DNA from: Ophryocystis elektroscirrha
Lineage: Eukaryota > Apicomplexa > Conoidasida > Neogregarinorida > Ophryocystidae
NCBI GenBank assembly: GCA_030141585.1
Contig: JAQIFP010000001.1
Coordinates: 1 to 64,000 of the forward strand
Length of the DNA: 64,000 nt
Direction of reading: 5' to 3'
The position numbers were made by a program, and so were the translations under genes. The notes under the pieces are model-generated. The model was not told where the DNA came from. It ran no database searches and saw only the letters and a program-made list of their open reading frames with translations. Each line of letters starts with the position of its first letter. Within the stretch, counting starts at the first letter, position 1. Positions 55,699 to 64,000 of this stretch are shown one piece after another.

Positions 55699-56352
55699 TC
55701 ACCATCCATATTTCATTGCAGCTGAGCGTCGTATGATCCGTTGATTAGCTTCGATTTCACGATATTGGTCTTCTTTACTTGTGGCATCTGTTGCCAGCCA
55801 ATTAATCTAACAAATTTAAGTCAAAAATAATTGTGATTACCTGGTGCTTTCTTCGTTGACGTCTAGATGGTTCGAAGCAACTGCTGAGCTGTGTTGTAGG
55901 ATTGAAAACTTTTAATTTAGCTTCACCCGTTTTAAATTTTTCATGCCTCAAATTTTTGTTTTTCATTAAATTACTTACCATAACGGATCTTTAAGACTGT
56001 TCATAGATATACTTGTTGTGGCTTGTTCGTATTCAAGATCTTTTTTATTTTTATGGACGACTTGGGGTTTATAGACCTCTTCTATCTGGACGGAACTGAC
56101 TTTATCTTCTAGAATATCCGGCTGAAAATCAAAATAAACGTTTTATTGAATATTTACTGCAATTGGTTTTTTTTTATAATGGTGATATGTTATAACTTTA
56201 GGATAATTCTTATCTTCAATAGAATCATAGCATGAAGAATAATTTGTAGTTGTACTGAAGTCATTTACTGATTTAATTTCATTTGACGGAGAAACGTCAT
56301 CTTCACTCTCAGATTCAGAATAGTCGATAAGATTGCATTTTTGATGAGACAT
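55699..56352 (-). CDS. PRCC-type protein (spliceosome associated)
   Basis: The start exon (56143-56352) is acidic and Ser-rich: MSHQKCNLIDYSESESEDDVSPSNEIKS. The C-terminal block reads QRRKHQINWLATDATSKEDQYREIEANQRI then RSAAMKYGW and stop. PRCC proteins end with RRKHQITYLxxQAKExxxELKNxWxxNRxxxRQTQAKYGF. This match gives the call; PRCC is a nuclear protein bound to splicing factors. Introns of about 30-50 nt lie near 56115-56142, 55979-56010 and 55805-55840. The protein is smaller than the human one and lacks its proline-rich N-terminus. Confidence 0.75.
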
Positions 56353-56493
56353 GTTAAACTAGCATTCTAATTTTTAAGAAAATATCAATAAAACAAATAA
56401 TTAAAGAAATAAAAAATATCAGGTCCAGAAGTTGTTTAAATTCTAGAATAATAATTTTAATAAAAGAATTATTTGATTAAGATTATAATCAAA

Positions 56494-57125
56494 CTACTCT
56501 TCTTCTTCGGAGTCCTCACTCAAATCTTTAGAATACTTCATGTCATATTCGTCAAGATAGAATTTTGTGTTGTATTGAATATCTAAATAATAATTATCCA
56601 GTTCTAATTAATTACCATCATTTACTTTCTTTTTGCTAAGCGCTTTTAATTTTTTGTTTGATTCTTCGGTTTCCCCTTCCATCTTCAATTTTTTCGATAA
56701 TGTCAATTTATCCTAAATACCAAAGTTTGTGCAGGATTTATTTACTTTAGGCAGCATAGCTTTGCTTGCTGCTTTATAGAGTGTTAAAAGCATTTCAAGA
56801 CAAAAGGCACTTTTAACAGAACTATTTTCAATAGCACTTGCAGTTTTTTCAATCACATATTTGATCTGAGTTTGACTCCAATTCGTCGATGAAAATAATG
56901 TATCTAATTCTGATTTTCGACTATTATTTGCTGCAGAAGACTAAAAATAACAAAAAATTATTATACTAACCGATTTTTCTGACTTAATTTCTGACTGTTT
57001 GAGGTAATCTATAACAATTAAAATTATGCATTGTACGTAAAGTTTAAATCAATATAATTTTAAAACTTCTTACTTTGTTCTTTGGCAACTTCTTTTTCAT
57101 ATTCATCTTCCCAATCCTCTATCAT
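56494..57125 (-). CDS. Small acidic/basic protein, possibly eIF3 subunit J
   Basis: Starts MIEDWEDEYEKEVAKEQ. The middle exon reads SAANNSRKSELDTLFSSTNW and SQTQIKYVIEKTASAIENSSVKSAFCLEML; then KLTLSKKLKMEGETEESNKKLKALSKKKV, and the end LDEYDMKYSKDLSEDSEEEE with stop at 56494-56496. The acidic Trp-containing start, helical middle and Lys-rich then acidic tail are reminiscent of eIF3j but no diagnostic motif is present. Introns are 30-70 nt. Treat the product name as a weak suggestion. Confidence 0.35.
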
Positions 57126-57215
57126 TTTATATAATATGGTTCAATTTCTGAGACTAGTTTAATCAGACTTTTTTTGAATAGGTACTAAAAAAGTTTAACA
57201 GACCAAATAGAAAAG

Positions 57216-59113
57216 TTAAGGACTTATTCTTTTAGGATCTCTAGGGAATAAAGAAACTTTTCTTATATTGTTTAAACCCAAAAATAACATTGTAACTCTT
57301 TCTAGCCCGATTCCAAAGCCTCCATGAGGTGAGCACCCCGTTGTAAACGCTTTCAAGTAATCTTTGAATAAGTCAGGACTCATTCCAAACTTGCATATAT
57401 TGTCTACCAGTTGAGCTAAATTAAATACGTTAAAGAAAAACTTTATTTACTTTTATTATGTATTCTTTGAGCACCACTTAAAACTTCTTCTCCTCTAATG
57501 AAAAAATCGAATGAATTGGTTATTTTCTAAATAACAAATTATTAATCGAAATCTATACTTCATCGACTGGATTTGACATAGTATAAAATGGTCTTTGTTT
57601 TTTTGGATAATCGTATATAATGAAATAATCGGTGTCAAATTTTTCTCTTATAATAGTTCCTAATTCTTTTTCCAAATCAGTAGTCAAATTAAAATAATTG
57701 ACATCATCCGGCATCTCAATTAACTTAGCATCGTTTAACAATTCTACTGCCTAATAAATAAATAAATAATTTTTTATATATTTGTAATCTACTTCAGTAA
57801 AAGTTATTCTGGGGGTTTTGGGTAGCCATTTTAATGGCGATGCAGGGTATTGTTTATGAATTACTTCAATTATCTAGAGAGTGATAAAATTAATAAAGTT
57901 CACACTACCTCTTTATATTTTTCGTTTAACTTTTCGAAAAGATATATGAAAAATTGATCAGCCATATCAATAACTTCATTGTAATTTTCATAAATTATCA
58001 TTTCAACATCCAAACCCGTGAATTCACATAAATGTCTGTGGGTGTTAGAATTTTCAGCTCTAAATACAGGTCCTATCATTTACAAATTATAAGAAAAATC
58101 AATCATGCTTACCAACTTCAAATACACGCTCAAAATCAGCACATATAGCCATTTGTTTATGTAACTGAGGAGATTGTGCCAAACAAGCGGTTGCTGTTTT
58201 TATATATATATATAAAATTGTTTACTTTGGAAATATTGTAAACTGAATACAGACGATCCGCCTTCAGCAGAGGCTCCTTGGATCAATTTAGGAGTGTGAA
58301 TTTCAACAAAATCATGTCTGCATATTTACTTGATTAATTTAACCTACTCTGTAAAAAACTGTCTAAAATACATTCCTATGGCAGCTTGAACTCTAAATAT
58401 TGCTTGATTTGTAATAGTCTATGTTTAATTCAAGTATTATAACAAAAGATACTTTTAAATCGAAATATCTGAAATCAAGACGAGTGTCTTGTTTCACGCA
58501 GGGTCCCTAAAACCATCGATGATTTATAAATAAACTTGCAAAAGTATCTTCGCTTTCAGGCCTCACAGCGTCTCTTATTAAAAATGGAATATCTAATAAA
58601 TTTGTTATTCAAATTATTAATAATTACAATCTTCTGGTTCACTAACGACTACTAGAGACATAATATGCAGTTCACCTAAACACCTGTATACCATAAATAG
58701 TTTATTTACGTCGTTTAATGGTAGTTGATGCAACGTCTTCTGCTAAAGGTAAAAGTGTGCCTGCAACATCAATCAAAGATTCAAAATGAATTCTAAATAT
58801 TGTATAAATTAAATGTTTTATTTACCGATAAACAAATTGAATGTCTTCTCGTGATATTTTCTTGTAAGTTGAAAGAACCCCTTGAATAGTTTCCACACCC
58901 TGTCTTAAAACAAGAAACCCAAGATTGCCTAATATTATATTTAAAAAACAATTTATAACTTTTTAGTCTAGAGTCTTGCAGACGGCATCTATATATAACG
59001 ACATCGGACAAATCCTCTGGTACATCTCTAAAATGATAATACTTTTTAGATGTTGGTTTGTCTTGAGGTTCGTTTAATGGAATTGTATGAAAACAGCACT
59101 TGTTCTCTGTCAT
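57216..59113 (-). CDS. Aspartyl-tRNA synthetase, cytosolic type
   Basis: Charges tRNA-Asp with aspartate. The start exon (58793-59113) reads [41 protein letters not shown]. Downstream exons give [29 protein letters not shown], motif 2-like [29 protein letters not shown] (FRAENSNT is the class IIb signature), [35 protein letters not shown], then [13 protein letters not shown] and motif 3 [32 protein letters not shown]. The C-terminus ends ISP at 57216. About ten introns of 30-60 nt are present, for example near 57430-57455 and 58085-58110. This is the eukaryote/archaeal-type enzyme (no bacterial insertion). Confidence 0.92.
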
Positions 59114-59454
59114 CTATATTTGGTTTTGAGTGTATAATTTCGCTTACTTTCTGAAGCAAAATTGTTTATCAGGTCAAACAAACTGTACCACCAATGATTA
59201 CAAAATTTTGATATGCATGAAGGATATTTTAAATAATTAAAATTTACTACAAATATAGCTTCACATTAATTACAAGTGTTTAAACCTCAAAATAGTTCAT
59301 TTTAATTAAGTAGAAAAAAATTATTCTACTTTGAATTAAAAAATATAGCATTATGTAATTGTAAAGAAACAATTATATAATTAGTTCCCGAAAAATATTG
59401 TGAAACTCAAGGAATTATCAAACATGTAAGTCATAATTTAAAAAGCATGCAGAA
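59114..59454. other. Spacer between AspRS and CCDC12
   Basis: AT-rich sequence upstream of AspRS and downstream of CCDC12. A short open stretch near 59500 belongs to CCDC12. No other gene or RNA is seen. Confidence 0.5.
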
Positions 59455-59835
59455 TTAAACTTTGTTAACGTTAGATTTTAAATGTCTTAAAGACTTTTCT
59501 GTTTGCACAGAAAGGATACTCATCTTTTTGTAAACAGCGCGTTTTAAATCCCAATTACTCTTTGGAGGAATTACATACAACCACGGGTCCTAATTCATCA
59601 TCAAAAAATTTGAAAAAATATTGATTATGTGCAATATATTCGTTTATAATTTTAAAAGTTTAAAATGCAATATAGCAGTTACCTGATCAGCTATAGTCTC
59701 TATAATTTTTTGACAATGTAATTCAAGCTGATTCTCAATATCTATTGACTTTTTTGTTAAACAAACGTATCCTTTCAGTTTCTCATGTATAGGTCTGTAA
59801 TTTTTGAACACCAAAAGAGGTTGCTTTTTATTCAT
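59455..59835 (-). CDS. CCDC12/Cwf18 spliceosome protein
   Basis: Cwf18/CCDC12 is a component of the activated spliceosome. Exon 1 gives MNKKQPLLVFKNYRPIHEKLKGYV, like LKFRNYVPEDEDLKK, then ends near ETIADQ. After an intron of about 90 nt (near 59590-59682) exon 2 gives DPWLYVIPPKSNWDLKRAVYKKM and SILSVQTEKSLRHLKSNVNKV, corresponding to the family's KPDWDLKRDVAKKLEKLxxRTQRAIxEL. It stops at 59455-59457. The size (about 95 residues) is shorter than human CCDC12, and the coiled-coil end is trimmed. An oddity is the long intron compared with neighbours. Confidence 0.75.
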
Positions 59836-60198
59836 TTTGTTTTATATCACAGTAATTAACATTTTGATTATTTTAAGGCTCACCTGTTAAAACTAATGAT
59901 TCAGTAGTAAAAGTTATTTTATTACTGAAAAGCTTTAAATTTATCGAACAAAGCTGCACAACTAAACAGTCTCATTTGTTTTTGCCGTGCAACGTTTAAA
60001 TTGAAAAAGTATAGTAGTTTTTTGATTAATCTAGTTTGAAAATAAAGAAAGATTATTCTTTTAGAAATATTGTAGTTATATATACTACGTCTGTATGAAT
60101 TACTCTCTCTGGTAAATTCTTTTATTAATGTTTGTATATAAAAGTTATACATTAAAAATACATACCTGTTTATTTTTCGCGAGAGTAACATAGAAATA
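59836..60198. other. Divergent region, CCDC12 and COWP-like gene
   Basis: About 0.36 kb between divergent starts. A minus-strand open frame (59922-60191) has no family resemblance and is probably spurious. The stage-specific promoter of the oocyst-wall-like gene would be here. Confidence 0.5.
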
Positions 60199-62451
60199 AT
60201 GCTTGAATTTATAAATTGGCTTTACTGGCTATATACCTTGTATTATTTGTCTTTTTTTCAATTTGTAACCGCAGATGCAGAATCACAAAGCCGACATTCA
60301 GATAATCCTTCTGTCAAAAACAAACTCATACTTGAAAGTGACCCAGTATATTTATGCGCAAAAGGTTTTGTGTTAGAAAACGATAAATGCGTGAAAAAAC
60401 AGCTTTTGACAGCTAAATTCGGGTGTAAACATGAAGGATCTAAATTTGTTAACGAGTCGTGTATCAGTTTTGTGGTTAAAACTCCAAGATATCATTGTCC
60501 AGAAAATCTGAAAAGGATCAACGATGAATGTATAAAGACAACTATTGCACCTAAATATGCGGTATGCCCTCATAACTATGTTATGTCTGAGCAAAAAACA
60601 TGCGTTTTATATGAAAAGGCTGAAGCAAAACCACATTGTAAAGAAGGAGGTACGAGCATTAATTTGAATTTTTAATTTAATTTATTATAGAAACATTAAT
60701 CAAAAAAGAAGAAACTTATTTATGTACAAAGCTTATTGAAACAAGTGTTTCCAGAACATGCCCTGACGATTATGTTCTCTCTGAAAATTATATTTGTGAA
60801 AAAAAAGAATTGGTTGAACCTGAACGGAGCTGCCCGGAGGGTTACACAATAAGCCCTCATGATAAAATGTCCTGTCTAAAGCACGAAGAGGTGCAAGCTA
60901 CGCCACTTTGTCCAGAAGGTTACACCTTAGAATATGAATCTTGCAGAAGAAATGATAAAACTGAAGACAAATACTGTTTTCAAGAGTAATCAATTTAGTT
61001 GTTCTTTATACGTAGTCTATATTTTAATTTAACAGCACCAATTTTAATTAGTAGTTGATAATATTTAATTTCAGTATATATTGGTAAATGAAAATTTGTA
61101 GAGAAAACTCCTCGCAGAAAAGAATCTGTTTAGCCGACGAAGTTCCTTTATATAAATGTCCTAAAAAATTTTTTTTTATTGAAACAAACAAAATTGTACC
61201 TCCTCCCTTTGAAACCCCTTACGTATGCATAGACGAAGACGTTTTTCCTAATGAACACGAATGTGTTACTAATAGACAAGGAAAAGAATGTGCTGATTTT
61301 CTTATGAAAACCGTAAAAATTGTTCATCCGTCCTGTCCTTTTGGATATAAACTGAATTCCGCATATAATACTTGCGAGCTGATTCAAGTCTTGGAGCCGG
61401 AACCTTCGTGCATATTACCTACAAAATCTGATTCAACTAAATGCATTTCTAGAAAAAAAATTGACAGCTTTGAAACTTGTCAAGATTCAGATTGCGAAAA
61501 AGAACCTACAACGAAGCATATTATTATGGTAATATAATTGGTTAACGTATACTGGTAACATACTGGGTGAATAAATTACTAGTTTAAACTAAATTCTATT
61601 GCTCTATAGTTACAAATATTTCATTTGCTACTCACAGTTAATTTAGTTTAATAAAATTCTTAAATTAGGGATGTCCAGATTCGTACGAGTTAAACCACGA
61701 TGTATGCGAAAAGATTTCGATCTCCAAGATTAAACTTTCATGTGATCATTCAAACGGCTACATTATCGGAGAAAATGGCTCATGTATAAGATACAAATAT
61801 CTCAATTCAACATCTTCTTGTCCTCTAAACTTCGAGTTATCAGGAGATAAAAAAAAATGTTTGACTCAAAATTTTGAACGAGCAGAGTATATTTGCCCTG
61901 ATGGATTTGTATTAAAAACAGAAGAATCAAACAAAATCTATTGTATTAAACAATCCAAAATCGGACCAGAAATTAAATGCCCTAAAGGTTACGCAGAAGT
62001 TGAAGACGGTTGCCAACGAAAAACTAAAGAAGAGGCAATAGCCGTTTGTGATAAAGATTATGATGTCGTTCTTGATCAATGTGTTAAAGAGATACATGAG
62101 AATCCCGTTATTATGTGTCCCGTTGGAACTACATATCGCGGAGATACGTCAATTGATATTCTAGCTTTAAATAGACAGAATCAGTTATGCGAGCACATTG
62201 TTCGTATGAAACCCACACTTGCATGCCCACCAGAATTCAATTTAATAGATCAAACATGTGTTAAACATGTCAAAAGTGTTGGTATACCAGTAGTTAATAC
62301 TAAAAAACCTTCATACCCACATCTTCAAAGCATGTATATGTCTCCTTATTATTACTCTCAAAAAGGACACAATTACAACACAAGCAATCGCATCTTTCCA
62401 CCGGATTACAAGTATGATCCTTCAAATAGATCATTCAATAATCGAAATTAA
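60199..62451 (+). CDS. Oocyst-wall-type Cys-repeat secreted protein (COWP-like)
   Basis: Secreted protein with an N-terminal hydrophobic signal (MLEFINWLYWLYTLYYLSFFQFVTA) followed by a long series of cysteine-rich repeats. The repeat is CPxGYxLxxxxCxKxxxxxPxxxCP and its variants, e.g. YHCPENLKRINDECIK, CPDDYVLSENYICEK, CPDGFVLKTEESN and CPKGYAEVEDGCQRK. Exons 60199-60648, about 60692-60985, 61102-61528 and 61669-62451 are separated by introns of about 43, 116 and 140 nt. This spacing of Cys is the Cryptosporidium oocyst wall protein (COWP) type, also found in coccidia; the proteins form the oocyst wall by disulfide cross-links. The tail (about 62300-62451) has eight tyrosines (MYMSPYYYSQ etc.), possible dityrosine cross-link sites. 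It is smaller than COWP1. Confidence 0.8.
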
Positions 62452-62697
62452 ACGTTTTTAATACACAAACTATAAATTTGGCCATTAAGTCTCATTTAAA
62501 AGTACTTTATTCAAATATTGAACGATCACGCTTTAACCTATACTTTTTGTTATTTCATTATTTATTAGACTTATAATTATTGTGATCTAATGAAATGATT
62601 AGTCACGGACTTTTTTTTGACAAACTTTTGTTATACTGATATTAATTTTAGTCTTCGCTTTTTTTATTTTCAACTATTAAATTTTATATATTTATAA

Positions 62698-63800
<1,103 letters not shown>

Positions 63801-63851
63801 AATCAAATTTGTTTTGTTATCAATTCAATTGAGAAACACTAAAAATAAATG

Positions 63852-64000
63852 CTAATTTTTTATTTTTCTTTGAATTTGGATCAATCTGCGTTTTGATTCG
63901 CCTTCAGGAAATTCGTCTAAATCACAAAATTTAGGAGCTAATTCCAAAAGCCACTCTCCCTCTATTTGAGTGCAAGTTCGTATATAATTTTTGGACGTTA
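63852..64000 (-). CDS. DEAH-box RNA helicase, Prp43/DHX15-type (C-terminal fragment)
   Basis: The window shows only the last 49 codons: [48 protein letters not shown], with the stop at 63852-63854. Human DHX15/Prp43 has [42 protein letters not shown] at this place, so the call rests on the C-terminal OB-like tail. Prp43 removes the spliceosome from intron lariats and also works in ribosome assembly; the related Prp22 and Prp2 have similar tails, so the exact member is not certain. The gene continues beyond the window. Confidence 0.78.
   Translation of the reverse strand, partial: [48 protein letters not shown]

Overview
The window is AT-rich nuclear DNA from a eukaryote, most likely an apicomplexan. 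Three things point there. The genes are typical protist housekeeping genes split by very short GT...AG introns, many of them only 30-36 nt. There is a secreted cysteine-repeat protein of the Cryptosporidium/coccidian oocyst-wall (COWP) type at 60199-62451. EF2, the hexose transporter, importin-alpha-like protein, NMT and spermidine synthase all look protist-like. I cannot name the genus; a coccidian, gregarine or Cryptosporidium-like lineage fits best. A 100-N gap lies at 38311-38410 and looks like an assembly artefact, because identical 127-bp sequence flanks it.

Layout. 1-126 is an (ATT)n microsatellite. 0.5-2.9 kb: SmD3 and a hexose transporter (both -). 3.6-9.1 kb: an unrecognised multi-exon gene and a block of multi-pass membrane coding sequence (+). 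9.2-12.8 kb: an IMPACT-family gene (+) converging on a RanBP2-zinc-finger/RCC1 gene (-). 12.8-18.4 kb: a condensin-II G2-like HEAT gene, a doubtful small gene, and the splicing factor CWC15. 18.4-22.7 kb: a GRAM-domain membrane protein and EF2 (-). 23.1-26.7 kb: a small membrane protein, ribose-phosphate pyrophosphokinase (+), V-ATPase G and LSm5 (-). 26.8-31.2 kb: a five-TM protein (-) divergent from an MscS channel (+). 31.3-36.3 kb: N-myristoyltransferase, a coiled-coil protein and a J-protein (-). 36.5-40.1 kb: DCP1 (+), the gap, and an importin-alpha-like protein (-). 40.2-51.4 kb: ESS2, SUMO, LSm7, a coiled gene, uL1/RPL10A, UBE2K, RRP4, PRMT1, eIF3c, NEDD8 and URM1. 51.5-59.8 kb: a minus-strand run of MCM7, SWC4/DMAP1, PRCC, an acidic protein, AspRS and CCDC12/Cwf18. 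60.2-64 kb: COWP-like protein, spermidine synthase, and the C-terminus of a Prp43/DHX15 helicase.

Functionally the window is mostly RNA and protein housekeeping. Splicing is prominent (SmD3, LSm5, LSm7, CWC15, ESS2, PRCC, CCDC12, Prp43-like), as are translation (EF2, uL1, eIF3c, AspRS), RNA decay (DCP1, RRP4) and ubiquitin-like modification (SUMO, NEDD8, URM1, UBE2K). Genes are packed tightly, with convergent stops as little as 6 bp apart. Exon joins were made by eye from splice signals and protein-family similarity, so gene ends are mostly firm and some internal boundaries or first exons are provisional.
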